Shown here: piece after piece, positions 24,904 to 33,555 of the stretch
Position numbering within the stretch: the first letter of the stretch is position 1
Layout: the number at the start of each line of letters is the position of its first letter
NCBI RefSeq assembly: GCF_019355395.1
Contig: NZ_CP048829.1
Location: 2,073,501 to 2,137,500, forward strand
Direction of reading: 5' to 3'
Source of the DNA: Chordicoccus furentiruminis
Lineage (GTDB): Bacteria > Bacillota > Clostridia > Lachnospirales > Lachnospiraceae
DNA: 64,000 bases
Program-made: the position numbers and the translations under genes
Notes under the pieces: generated by a model
What the model saw: the letters and a program-made list of their open reading frames with translations, nothing else
Told to the model about the DNA's origin: nothing
Databases searched by the model: none

Positions 24904-26127
24904 ATGGCAAAGACAGCAGTGATGGGCTGCGGTACCGTCGGGTCCGGCGTTGTCCGCGTTCTGATGATGAACGCGGATGCGATCGCGCGGCGTGTCGGCG
25001 AGCCGGTGGAGGTGAAGCGGGCGCTGGACTTAAGAGAGTTCCCGGGCACGCCGATCGGGAAGATCCTGACGCATGATTTCAACGACATTCTGAACGATCC
25101 GGAGATCACGGTCGTCGTCGAGACGATGGGCGGTCTAAGACCTTCCTATGAGTTCACGAAGCAGCTGCTGATGGCGGGGAAGAGCGTCTGCACGTCCAAC
25201 AAGGAGCTGGTCGCCGAGCATGGCGTCGAGCTTCGCCGGATTGCGCGCGAGCACGACGCCAACTACCTCTTCGAGGCGAGCTGCGGCGGCGGCATCCCGA
25301 TCATCCGGACGCTGAACGAGTCACTGACCGGTGAGGAGATCGAGGAGGTCACCGGCATCCTCAACGGCACCACGAACTATATCCTGACCAACATGACGAA
25401 TGACGGCAAGGATTTCGACACCGCGCTCCGGGAGGCGCAGCAGAAGGGCTATGCTGAGCTGCATCCGGAGGCGGACATCGAGGGATATGACGCCTGCCGG
25501 AAAATCGCGATCCTGTCCTCTCTGGCCTACGGGTGCCATATCTCCTACAAGGATATCCTGACCGAGGGCATCACGAAGGTGGACGAGGCCGATATCGACT
25601 ACGCCAAGACGATGAACTGCCGGATTAAACTGCTGGCGACATCCCGCCGCGAGAAGCACGGCATCTGGGCACTGGTCGCGCCGATGGTCATCGGACAGGA
25701 AAACCCGCTGACGACCTGCGACGGCGTGATGAACGCCGTGATGGTGAAGGGAAATGCAGTCGGCACCACGATGTATTACGGCTCCGGCGCGGGCTCCCTG
25801 CCGACCGCCAGCGCGGTGGTGGGCGATGTGATCGACTGCGTGCGCCATACGGGCCGGGTGATTGCCGCCGACTACAGCGCAGAACCCTGCACGCTGATGC
25901 CGGTTGACGAGGTGGAGCGTCCGTTCTTCGTCCGCTACAGAGGGACGGAGGCAGAGGCGGTCAACACCTTCGGCGCGATCAAGCATACCCGTCATCTTGA
26001 GAAATACAGAGGCGAGTTCAGCTTCGTCACGAGAAAACTGGCCGAGAAGGAGTTCCGGGATCTCGCGGCGTCCGATCAGCGCGTGATCAAGTGGTTCCGG
26101 CGCGGCAAGAAGGAAGAGCAGGAGTGA
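24904..26127 (+). CDS. hom: Homoserine dehydrogenase
   Basis: Reduces aspartate semialdehyde to homoserine, leading to threonine and methionine. It has 407 residues. The nucleotide-binding site is VMGCGTVGSGVVRVL; the catalytic domain contains the family's SCGGGIPIIRTL, GILNGTTNYILTNM and ADIEGYDACRKIAIL. The C-terminal regulatory part is shorter and less ACT-like than in typical 430-residue enzymes (it ends FRRGKKEEQE), so feedback control by threonine may differ. It lies 22 bases after prfB and is followed by a terminator and then a second aspartokinase, so both threonine-pathway genes are adjacent but may be transcribed unequally. Confidence 0.95.
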   Translation: MAKTAVMGCGTVGSGVVRVLMMNADAIARRVGEPVEVKRALDLREFPGTPIGKILTHDFNDILNDPEITVVVETMGGLRPSYEFTKQLLMAGKSVCTSNKELVAEHGVELRRIAREHDANYLFEASCGGGIPIIRTLNESLTGEEIEEVTGILNGTTNYILTNMTNDGKDFDTALREAQQKGYAELHPEADIEGYDACRKIAILSSLAYGCHISYKDILTEGITKVDEADIDYAKTMNCRIKLLATSRREKHGIWALVAPMVIGQENPLTTCDGVMNAVMVKGNAVGTTMYYGSGAGSLPTASAVVGDVIDCVRHTGRVIAADYSAEPCTLMPVDEVERPFFVRYRGTEAEAVNTFGAIKHTRHLEKYRGEFSFVTRKLAEKEFRDLAASDQRVIKWFRRGKKEEQE

Positions 26128-26155
26128 AAACGGCGGGATCAAGCCGTGAAGAAAA

Positions 26156-26190
26156 GGCGCGTCCGGGCGGACGCGCCGGCTCTTTTTTTT
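26156..26190 (+). terminator. Terminator/attenuator between hom and aspartokinase
   Basis: Perfect 9-bp stem GGCGCGTCC / GGACGCGCC with a 4-base loop, then five bases and eight T (26183-26190). It ends 14 bases before the next start codon, so it may act as a partial terminator controlling the downstream gene. Confidence 0.8.
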
Positions 26191-26204
26191 GAGGACGGAC
26201 ATCT

Positions 26205-27434
26205 ATGATCAGAGTGAAGAAATATGACGGCTCCGCCGTCGGAACGCCGGAGCAGATGATGGCGGCTGCGGCGCAGTGCGCGGAGGATTACCGCACGGGC
26301 GACGATGTGGTGGTGATCCTCTCATCCTCTTCCGATGCGGCGGAAGCACTGGAAAGGGAGGCCGCGGCGCTGAATCCGAAGCCGCCGAAACGCGAGCGGG
26401 ATATGCTGCTCGCGACAGACCAGCAGAGAACCGCCTCCCTGATGGCCATCGCGCTGGACGCCATCGGGATACGGGCGGTTTCGCTCAATGCGTTTCAAAC
26501 GGAGACCGTGACGATCGGCGGCTACGGTAGCTCACGGATCCGGAGCATCGACACGACGAGAATCCTTCACGAGCTGGAGGACCGCCGGGTTGTCATCGTG
26601 ACCGGAGGCCAGGGAATCAACCGCTACGGAGACGTGGCGACACTGGGACCGGGCGGCGCGGACGCCACCGCTGTGGCACTCTCCTACGCGCTGAAAGCGG
26701 ATACCTGTGAGATCTACACGGAAAAAGGCGGCGTCTATACTGCCGATCCGGCGGTCTGCCCGGGGGCCAGACTGGTGAAGGAGCTCACCTACGACGAGCT
26801 GATGGAACTCAATCTGTCCGGCCATCCGGCGGTGACGAGCCGCTCCGTGGAACTCGCGAAGCGCTACGGGATCACGCTGGTGCTCCGCTCGCTCGGGACG
26901 GGCGAAGCCGGCACAACGGTCAGGGAGGAAAGAGACGTGGAACAGATGATTATCAGCAGCGTGACACTGGACGAATCGGCGGACCGGATCTCCGTGATCG
27001 GCCTTCGGGATGAACCGGGCGTGGCCTTCCGGCTGTTCAGCCTTCTCGCGAAAGCCGGCATCAATATCGACCTGATCCTTCAGTCCTTCGGCCATGACGG
27101 CCTGGAGGACATCTGCTTCACCGTGGCGGATCCGGACGCGGACCGGACAATGCAGCTGCTGGAAGATAACCAGAAGCGGCTGAAGTTCCAGCGCCTTGAT
27201 CTGAACCGCAGCAAGGCGAAGCTGACGGCGGTCGGGGCCGGCCTCATCGGCAACGCCGGCTGCGCCGCGAAGCTCTTCGAGGCGCTTTACAACGAGGGGA
27301 TCAATATCGATATGATCACTACATCGGAGATCCGGATGACCGTCCTCATTGACCGTGCAGACGGCGAACGGGCCGTCCGCGCCGTTCACGACGCCTTCGG
27401 GCTCGGGACAGCGCCCGGCTGGACGGAGGCGTAA
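26205..27434 (+). CDS. lysC: Aspartate kinase, LysC type (409 aa)
   Basis: Second aspartokinase in the window. The kinase domain has GGQGINRYGDVATLGPGG-ADATAVALSYALKA followed by CEIYTEKGGVYTADP. The C-terminal part has two ACT domains (GLRDEPGVAFRLFSLL with AGINIDLILQS, and VGAGLIGNAGCAAKLF with GINIDMITTSEI). The N-terminal phosphate-binding loop reads VKKYDGSAVGT instead of the usual KFGGSS/T, an unusual change at an otherwise conserved glycine; the aspartokinase at 6.9 kb keeps the standard motif. It sits just downstream of hom, separated by a terminator, and ends before a bidirectional terminator. Feedback behaviour cannot be read from the sequence. Confidence 0.92.
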   Translation: MIRVKKYDGSAVGTPEQMMAAAAQCAEDYRTGDDVVVILSSSSDAAEALEREAAALNPKPPKRERDMLLATDQQRTASLMAIALDAIGIRAVSLNAFQTETVTIGGYGSSRIRSIDTTRILHELEDRRVVIVTGGQGINRYGDVATLGPGGADATAVALSYALKADTCEIYTEKGGVYTADPAVCPGARLVKELTYDELMELNLSGHPAVTSRSVELAKRYGITLVLRSLGTGEAGTTVREERDVEQMIISSVTLDESADRISVIGLRDEPGVAFRLFSLLAKAGINIDLILQSFGHDGLEDICFTVADPDADRTMQLLEDNQKRLKFQRLDLNRSKAKLTAVGAGLIGNAGCAAKLFEALYNEGINIDMITTSEIRMTVLIDRADGERAVRAVHDAFGLGTAPGWTEA

Positions 27435-27521
27435 GCCGCCGGCATCCCGGAACGCCGCAGCGCTGCAGCTGAATCGCGTCTTCCGGGAAGATCACGGGGC
27501 TGCCCCGGGTTTCGGGTATCG

Positions 27522-27569
27522 AAAAACGCTGCCGCATGTCTGGCAATTCAGACACGCGGCAGCGTTTTT
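27522..27569. terminator. Bidirectional terminator between lysC and ferredoxin
   Basis: AAAAACGCTGCCGC (27522-27535) pairs with GCGGCAGCGTTTTT (27556-27569), with an inner TGTCTG/CAGACA stem. Run of A on one side and T on the other makes it work for both converging genes. Confidence 0.9.
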
Positions 27570-27578
27570 GTCCCGCTT

Positions 27579-27749
27579 TTACTGCTGGGAGATGGCGCCT
27601 GTCGGACATCCTTCCGCGCAGGTTCCGCAATCAACGCACTCATCCGGGTTGATTTCGTAATGAGATTCACCCTCGGAGATCGCGCCGACCGGGCAGTTCT
27701 CCGCGCAGGTTCCGCAGCTGACGCACTCATCAGAGATCACATATGCCAT
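27579..27749 (-). CDS. 2[4Fe-4S] ferredoxin, 56 aa
   Basis: Small electron carrier. It begins MAYVISDECVSCGTC and has two typical cluster motifs: C-x2-C-x2-C-x3-C-P in the first half (ECVSCGTCAENCPVG) and again in the second half (ECVDCGTCAEGCPTG), about 28 residues apart. It ends in QQ. This is the classical clostridial ferredoxin size and layout. AGGAGG lies seven bases upstream of the ATG, and a good promoter precedes it. It is convergent with lysC and divergent from the GGDEF gene. Physiological partners (for example hydrogenase or pyruvate:ferredoxin oxidoreductase) are not in this window. Confidence 0.95.
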   Translation of the reverse strand: MAYVISDECVSCGTCAENCPVGAISEGESHYEINPDECVDCGTCAEGCPTGAISQQ

Positions 27750-27787
27750 GACTTTGTCCTCCTTTTCATTGTGAAAACCCTATGCGT

Positions 27788-27816
27788 ATTTTATGCCATG
27801 CCGCACTCTTTTACAA
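27788..27816 (-). promoter_or_regulatory. Ferredoxin promoter TTGTAA-17-TAAAAT
   Basis: On the minus strand, -35 TTGTAA (27816-27811) and -10 TAAAAT (27793-27788) are 17 bases apart, about 40 bases upstream of the start codon. Confidence 0.7.
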
Positions 27817-27901
27817 GTAAAACTTGGAGACGGCCGGTGCGTTCCGGACCGTTCCGGATCTACTTAATTTTTCTGACTTTATTTTTCTCGAAATGTATTC
27901 G

Positions 27902-27910
27902 TGGTATACT
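27902..27910 (+). promoter_or_regulatory. Extended -10 promoter of the GGDEF gene
   Basis: TGG-TATACT (-10 at 27905-27910) in an AT-rich stretch. Start about 47 bases before the ATG at 27964. Confidence 0.55.
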
Positions 27911-27963
27911 GATATTGTTATTCCTTTGCAGATTGCGGTGTCGGCAGAGCACCCGCGAACGGA

Positions 27964-29469
27964 ATGCATTTTGAAAGACGGAACCGGATCGGATCTTCCG
28001 GAGTCCGTATCGGAAAGAAAGGTGAATGGAAGGATACTCTGTATCTGAAAAAAATGGCATCAGGTGAAATTCAGCATAATTGTATCAGGCTCAGACTGTC
28101 AGAAGATATCCCGGCGCCCTATGCGGTGTTCCGGGTTTTGTTTGATTCCTCGCGCAGCCGGGTGGTGAATACGCGGTATATATATGTCAATGACGCGTAC
28201 TGCAATATAGCGGGGCTTCAGAGAGAAGAACTGATTGATCACGAGTTTCTGGAACTGTACTCTCTGAGCAATGTCTGGTTTCCTTATTGTCAGCAGGCGC
28301 TCGAGGAGCGAAAGGCGGTGCATGCCTGCTTCTATTCGGAGGAAGCGAAACACTGGCTTGATTTCACGGTAGGTCCTGCGTCCGCACCGGACACCGTCTC
28401 CTTCATCTTCACCAATGTGGATGAGTCCGTTATGAAAAGCCGGCGTGAAAAGAATACCGACGAGATCATTCTCCTTATCTCCAAGCTTCTGAATAATGGT
28501 GAAGACTTCAGGATAAGCATGAACCATGCGCTGGAACAGCTCAGCGCCTTTATTCATCCGGACCGGCTGTATGTTCTGGAAACAGATGGAAAGACCGCCA
28601 GCAATACCTTTGAGTGGTGTGCGGAAGGCGTGACGCCGGAGATTCGGACATTGCAGAATCTGAACTATGATGACTATCTCGGCGGATGGGAAAAGTACCT
28701 GAAAAAGAGCGCGAGTGTCCTGATTGCGGATATCGAGGAGCTCAGGGAGGACGATCCGGTGGACTATGAGAACCTGAAACGGCAGGGGATCCATCGGCTG
28801 GCGGCTGCGCCGTTTTATGACAGCGGAAAGCTGATCGGGTATCTTGGCGCGGATAACTATGAGCGGAATGACCTCGTCAATACGCAGGCCGTTCTGAATT
28901 CGATTTCATACTTCATCGGCGCGAAGATCGTCAACCACCGGCTGATGGAAGACCTCAACCGGCTCAGCAGAACGGATACGCTGACCGGTGTGTTCAACCG
29001 CAATGCCATGATGGAGAGCATGAAACAGCTCGCAAAGCGGCATGTTCCGGTCGGCCTTGTCTATGCGGATGTGAATAATCTGAAGTATATCAACGATACG
29101 GGAGGACACGAGAAAGGCGATCAGGCGCTGCAGAGCGCTGCGGAGATGCTGGCATCCCGGTTCGGGAAGGAGAATGTATACCGGGCCGGCGGGGATGAGT
29201 TCGTGGTGATGGTTCCGGATATAGCACAGCAGGAATTTGATACGGATTACGAAGTGCTTTCTGCAAAACGAAGGGACCGGAATCCCGAACAGTTTTCTTC
29301 CGGTGCATACTGGTGCGCTGACAGCAGCGGAATCGAAGAGGCACTGCGGATTGCCGATCAGCAGATGTATGAACAGAAGCGGCTTTTTTATGAGAGAAAA
29401 GGATTCGACCGAAAAGAAAGCTGTAGTTTCCGGGACAGAAACGGAAGGCTATCTCGCCGGCTTTGCTGA
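27964..29469 (+). CDS. PAS-GAF-GGDEF protein, probable diguanylate cyclase
   Basis: Probably makes cyclic di-GMP. A PAS-like fold lies near residues 40-155 (YIYVNDAYCNIAGL, FIFTNVDESV), a GAF-like region near 175-330 (DRLYVLETDG, RLAAAPFYDSGKLIGYLG) and a GGDEF domain near 340-480 (RTDTLTGVFNRNAMM, VYADVNNLKYINDTGG, AGGDEFVVM). The signature reads GGDEF, so the active site looks intact. No membrane segment. The start is uncertain: ATG 27964 gives 501 residues but has no good ribosome site; ATG 28054 (MASGEIQHN) starts closer to the PAS fold. A 13-codon frame with a weak ribosome site (ATG 28026) enters an A7 tract at 28048-28054; one base fewer there would join it in frame. The EAL gene follows 29 bases later. 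Confidence 0.88.
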   Translation: MHFERRNRIGSSGVRIGKKGEWKDTLYLKKMASGEIQHNCIRLRLSEDIPAPYAVFRVLFDSSRSRVVNTRYIYVNDAYCNIAGLQREELIDHEFLELYSLSNVWFPYCQQALEERKAVHACFYSEEAKHWLDFTVGPASAPDTVSFIFTNVDESVMKSRREKNTDEIILLISKLLNNGEDFRISMNHALEQLSAFIHPDRLYVLETDGKTASNTFEWCAEGVTPEIRTLQNLNYDDYLGGWEKYLKKSASVLIADIEELREDDPVDYENLKRQGIHRLAAAPFYDSGKLIGYLGADNYERNDLVNTQAVLNSISYFIGAKIVNHRLMEDLNRLSRTDTLTGVFNRNAMMESMKQLAKRHVPVGLVYADVNNLKYINDTGGHEKGDQALQSAAEMLASRFGKENVYRAGGDEFVVMVPDIAQQEFDTDYEVLSAKRRDRNPEQFSSGAYWCADSSGIEEALRIADQQMYEQKRLFYERKGFDRKESCSFRDRNGRLSRRLC

Positions 29470-29498
29470 GCGGATCACGAGAAGGAGCCGCAGTTTGT

Positions 29499-32400
29499 AT
29501 GAAGATATATGAGTTTTCAGCTGACACGCGGGCATTCATAGAAAATATACCCATCCCGATCGCGGTGTACCAGTATATCGAAGATCAGATCAGGCCGCTT
29601 CTGGTTTCCAAGGCCTATCTTGAGCTTTTCGGATACGGCAGCTGTGAGGAAGCGATTTACGGTCTTGGCAGAGATCTGTACAGGAATGTTCATCCCGACG
29701 ATATCGCCAGGATGGAGCAGCATTCCTATCGTTTCGCCGCGGGGGATGGAGCGTACGATATTGTTTTCCGGAACAAGAGGGAAGACCAGACGGAGTACCG
29801 CCTGATTCACGGAACAGGCAGGCACATCACGGTGGACGGCGCAAATCTCGCCTTCATCACATACACGGATGAGACGGCGGACGCGGGCCATGACCAGATG
29901 GTCAAGGCGGTGCTGACGACGCTGTCCGGCAGGTATTCCTCATCGGAAAGCGCTGAATTTACAAAGCATTATGACGACCTGACGGGACTGCAGAATATGA
30001 CGCATTTTTTCGATTACGCTGCGGCGGACATTGAGAAGATCCGGGAGAAGGGTCAGGTGCCTGTCGTCATGTACTTCGACCTGCGCGGACTGAAGGAGTA
30101 TAACAACCGATACGGACTCAAGGTCGGAGACAGACAGATCAAGGCTCTTGCGGAGCTGATCGGGACCTGTTTCGGGAGAGACAGGGCTTCCCGTTTTGAA
30201 AGCGACCACTTTGTCGTATACGCGGAAAACGATCAGATCGAATCAAGGCTGAACGCGCTTTTTTCGCAGATGAAAAAACTGGGCGATGGGAACAATCTGG
30301 CCGTAAAGACCGGCATTTTCAAATTTGAAAACAACGGCACCAGACTGGCAGACGCATGCGACAAGGCCAGACTGGCCTGCGAATCCGTTTTACAGACCAC
30401 AGCATCGGAGTACGCCTGGTTTAACGACGCCATCCGGGAAGATAACGCTCTGAAATTTCATATCATGCGGAATTTCGACAAAGCGCTGGAGAGCGGATGG
30501 ATCCATGTTTACTATCAGCCCATTATCCGTACGATGACAAAAACAGTGTGCAGCTTTGAGGCACTGGTGAGATGGCTGGACCCCGGGTACGGCATGATTC
30601 CCCCGGGACGTTTTATCCCCATCCTGGAGGAAACCGGTCAGATCTACAGACTGGATCTCTACATGTTCGAACAGGTTTGCCGCAAATACGCACAGATTAA
30701 GAAAAACGGGAGCAATCCGGTCCCGGTATCGGTGAACCTCTCGAGGAAGGACTTTCTGCATGACGATCTTCCGGATTCGATTGACGGAATCTCACGGAAA
30801 TATGGCGTGCCGAGAGAGTTCACCAATCTGGAGATTACGGAGAGCTTTTTTGTCAAAAATATCGACAAGGTGGACCATTTTATCCGCCGGTTCCATCAGA
30901 TGGGCTACAAGGTGTGGATGGATGATTTCGGAGCGGGCTATTCGTCGCTGGGTGTTTTGAAAAAGTATTCCTTCGATGAGCTGAAGCTCGATATGTCGTT
31001 CCTGCGGGACTTTGATGAAAAGTCAAGACAGGTCATCACGGCTGTGGTGCGGATGGCGAAGCAGCTGAACGTTTCGACGCTGGCCGAAGGCGTGGAAACG
31101 GAGGAGCAGTTTCTCTTTTTGAGAAAAATCGGATGTGAAAAAATACAGGGGTATTATGTCGCGCGGCCCATGCCGATAGAAAAACTGGCCCCTTATCTGG
31201 AAGAACGGGGATTTGATCTGGAGCCGGCGATGTGGCGATCCTATCTGACGAAGCTCAGCCGCATCGACTACCTCACGGACAAGCCCCTCTGTGTTTTGGA
31301 TGACGACGGCGTGAATCTGAAGATTCTCTTTGTCAATGAGGCTTACAGAGAGAGTTTAGCAAAGGACAATGTGCGGGATCTGAAAGGCTGGGAACATAAA
31401 ATGAACACGCCCGGCGACCCGATCCATATTTTCCACAGGCAGTATGCCGATCAGCAGCTCAGGAAACAGAAAGGCCCTCAGACGACGTCCTATCCTTCCG
31501 GCGATCACTACATGCAGCTCACGGGATCCGTGGAGGCGGTACAGGAGAACCATTATCTTTATACGGTCCATATCCAGTATGTGAAAGTCAATGTTCAGAA
31601 CTTTCAGCAGGCGACGATGGCGGCCATGAGCGACCTGTATTATATGTGCCATGACATCGCCGTCTTCGACCTGAAAAACGACACGGTGGAAGGCGTAAAA
31701 TCTTCTCTGTCTGATCAGCCGATGGGAGTGGGAGCAGAGAAAAAGGGCATCTCCTCGGTTGTCGGGGCCTGGACGGAGAAGTACTGCTATCCGCCGGATC
31801 GGGAGAGGTTTCTGGAATTCATTGATGCTGCTGCCATGAAATCCCGTCTGGAGCGGAACCATGATCTTATGGGGATTTTCCGGAGCCTGACGGCCTCGGG
31901 AGAATACCGATGGTTCCTCCATATCATCATTCCGATGCAGCGGTCTGATTTCAACAAGGCGCTGCATGTTACGGTCCGGACGGAACTCGATGAAGCAAGA
32001 ATCACCAAGATCGTATCTTCGCTGGGCGACGTCCGATACAGAAAGGAAAGCCGGGGGATCGCAGGGGAAGTCCTCTGGAAAAACATGGTTCTGAATGCAG
32101 AACGCATGTATTTCTGGAAGGATGCAAAGAGAAGGTTTGCCGGCGCAAGCGAGAGTTTCCTCCGGTATTTCGGGCTTCATTCGGAAAAGGAGATCATCGG
32201 AAAAACGGATGAGGATATCGGGTGGCACATCGATCCGGAACCTTTCAAAAAGGACGAGGAGCAGGTATTAAGCGTCGGAAAGAAGATCTGCCGGCAAAGA
32301 GGGGATTGCATTGTGAACGGCACAAACCGGGAAATCATCGCAAGCAAGATCCCGGTCTACCGAGATGGCCGGATCATAGGGATTCTGGGGACCGTGATCG

Positions 32401-32915
32401 ACGCGGAGGAGGCGCGGCGGTTCATTGGAGAAGAGAGAAGACTTTCATGCGTTGACTCGGTTACCGGACTTTCCAATGCCCGCGGTATTTCGGACAGCGT
32501 TTATCACTATCTTGTCGAATACTGGCGTACGGGCGAAGATTTTACGATGATCGAGGTATTTGTTCCCGAGTACAGTGAGATCGTAAAGCTTTACGGGGAC
32601 AGCTCGGGAGACTGTCTGCTGCGGGAAATCGGCGGGATCCTGAGAGACTGCGGCGGGACGAACTGCGTGATCGGAAGGGCGGAGGAAAGCTATTTCTACC
32701 TGCTGATGAAGTTCCGCGGCAGAGAGGAAGTGAGAAACATTGCGAAAAAGATCCGGTCGGCCATAGAGCCCGTGAGAAAGGCCGGGCAGTGGAGCGGAAA
32801 CTGCAGCGTCGTGATCAGGGCTTCCTTCACAGATCCTTCCAGCATAGACAAAAACTTTTTTTCTCGCGGACTGCCGGGGATCATCCTCAACAGCAGGAAC
32901 AGCGAAGACCTCTGA
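29499..32915 (+). CDS. PAS / degenerate GGDEF / EAL / PAS protein, probable c-di-GMP phosphodiesterase
   Basis: Large regulator of 1138 residues. N-terminal PAS near 10-135; degenerate GGDEF near 155-290, where the signature is FESDHF; and an EAL domain near 320-570 with intact motifs (FEALVRW, LEITES, DDFGAGYSSL, ELKLDMSF, LAEGVETEEQ), so phosphodiesterase activity is likely. Two or more PAS-like folds follow (about 590-970) and the C-terminus is a second degenerate GGDEF-like fold (VDSVTGLSNARG, IGRAEESYFYLL). No membrane segments. The ATG at 29499 is preferred over 29463 because AGGAG lies 11 bases upstream. It is directly behind the GGDEF gene, so a make-and-break pair for c-di-GMP is likely co-transcribed. 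Confidence 0.88.
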   Translation: MKIYEFSADTRAFIENIPIPIAVYQYIEDQIRPLLVSKAYLELFGYGSCEEAIYGLGRDLYRNVHPDDIARMEQHSYRFAAGDGAYDIVFRNKREDQTEYRLIHGTGRHITVDGANLAFITYTDETADAGHDQMVKAVLTTLSGRYSSSESAEFTKHYDDLTGLQNMTHFFDYAAADIEKIREKGQVPVVMYFDLRGLKEYNNRYGLKVGDRQIKALAELIGTCFGRDRASRFESDHFVVYAENDQIESRLNALFSQMKKLGDGNNLAVKTGIFKFENNGTRLADACDKARLACESVLQTTASEYAWFNDAIREDNALKFHIMRNFDKALESGWIHVYYQPIIRTMTKTVCSFEALVRWLDPGYGMIPPGRFIPILEETGQIYRLDLYMFEQVCRKYAQIKKNGSNPVPVSVNLSRKDFLHDDLPDSIDGISRKYGVPREFTNLEITESFFVKNIDKVDHFIRRFHQMGYKVWMDDFGAGYSSLGVLKKYSFDELKLDMSFLRDFDEKSRQVITAVVRMAKQLNVSTLAEGVETEEQFLFLRKIGCEKIQGYYVARPMPIEKLAPYLEERGFDLEPAMWRSYLTKLSRIDYLTDKPLCVLDDDGVNLKILFVNEAYRESLAKDNVRDLKGWEHKMNTPGDPIHIFHRQYADQQLRKQKGPQTTSYPSGDHYMQLTGSVEAVQENHYLYTVHIQYVKVNVQNFQQATMAAMSDLYYMCHDIAVFDLKNDTVEGVKSSLSDQPMGVGAEKKGISSVVGAWTEKYCYPPDRERFLEFIDAAAMKSRLERNHDLMGIFRSLTASGEYRWFLHIIIPMQRSDFNKALHVTVRTELDEARITKIVSSLGDVRYRKESRGIAGEVLWKNMVLNAERMYFWKDAKRRFAGASESFLRYFGLHSEKEIIGKTDEDIGWHIDPEPFKKDEEQVLSVGKKICRQRGDCIVNGTNREIIASKIPVYRDGRIIGILGTVIDAEEARRFIGEERRLSCVDSVTGLSNARGISDSVYHYLVEYWRTGEDFTMIEVFVPEYSEIVKLYGDSSGDCLLREIGGILRDCGGTNCVIGRAEESYFYLLMKFRGREEVRNIAKKIRSAIEPVRKAGQWSGNCSVVIRASFTDPSSIDKNFFSRGLPGIILNSRNSEDL

Positions 32916-33069
32916 AGAAAAGGGCGGCACGATATGGCGGGATTTCTTCCGCGGATGGGAGACGCGGCGGAATCTTCTCCTTGCCAGTGCGCCGCGTTTG
33001 GGCTTATAATGGCGCTGCCCGCATGATGCGGGGAAGCAGCAGTGAAGTGTTTTTTGCGGAGGTTTGCAT

Positions 33070-33348
33070 ATGGCACAGATTTCAAAGGATATGACGATCG
33101 GGGAGATCCTGATGGTCGATTGGGATACAGCACCGGTACTGATGAGCATGGGCATGCACTGCCTCGGCTGCCCGGCGTCTCAGGGCGAGACGCTGGAGGA
33201 AGCGGCGATGGTTCACGGACTGGACGCTGACGTGGTGGAGAAGGCCGTGAACGAATTCCTCGCGGACAAGGCAAAGACGGATGCGAAGATTCAGGAGACG
33301 CTGGCCGCGGAGGACGCGGCGGAGGAAGCGAAGAGCGCTGAAGCCTGA
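33070..33348 (+). CDS. DUF1858 redox-disulfide domain protein
   Basis: A small protein of about 92 residues with the DUF1858 domain, a family often described as hybrid-cluster-associated redox disulfide proteins. It shows [20 protein letters not shown] followed by the paired cysteines MHCLGCPAS and then a helix ([13 protein letters not shown]). The C-terminal 25 residues are Ala/Glu/Lys-rich. A TTG at 33064 is in frame, but the ATG at 33070 has GGAGG about eight bases upstream. Function in redox sensing or iron-sulfur chemistry is family-level knowledge; no hybrid-cluster protein gene is nearby. A strong terminator follows. Confidence 0.85.
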   Translation: MAQISKDMTIGEILMVDWDTAPVLMSMGMHCLGCPASQGETLEEAAMVHGLDADVVEKAVNEFLADKAKTDAKIQETLAAEDAAEEAKSAEA

Positions 33349-33376
33349 GCGTTTCCGAAGCGGGAGCGCAGTACAG

Positions 33377-33419
33377 AAAAACAGAGCCGGATTCCCAGTC
33401 GGGGATCCGGCTCTGTTTT
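33377..33419. terminator. Terminator after the DUF1858 gene
   Basis: AAAACAGAGCCGGAT pairs with ATCCGGCTCTGTTTT around a short loop; both sides have A/T runs, so it can serve both strands. Confidence 0.85.
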
Positions 33420-33555
33420 GCCGATCGGATCTGAAAAAGCGCCCGGAGATTCCGCTCTCTATGCGAGTCCGGCTGAGGACTGCCATATCCGATTCACTCT
33501 TAATGAAAAGGTTAATCCCCGGCTATGCTGGGGAGGATGAATCGCGCCTGCGGGT

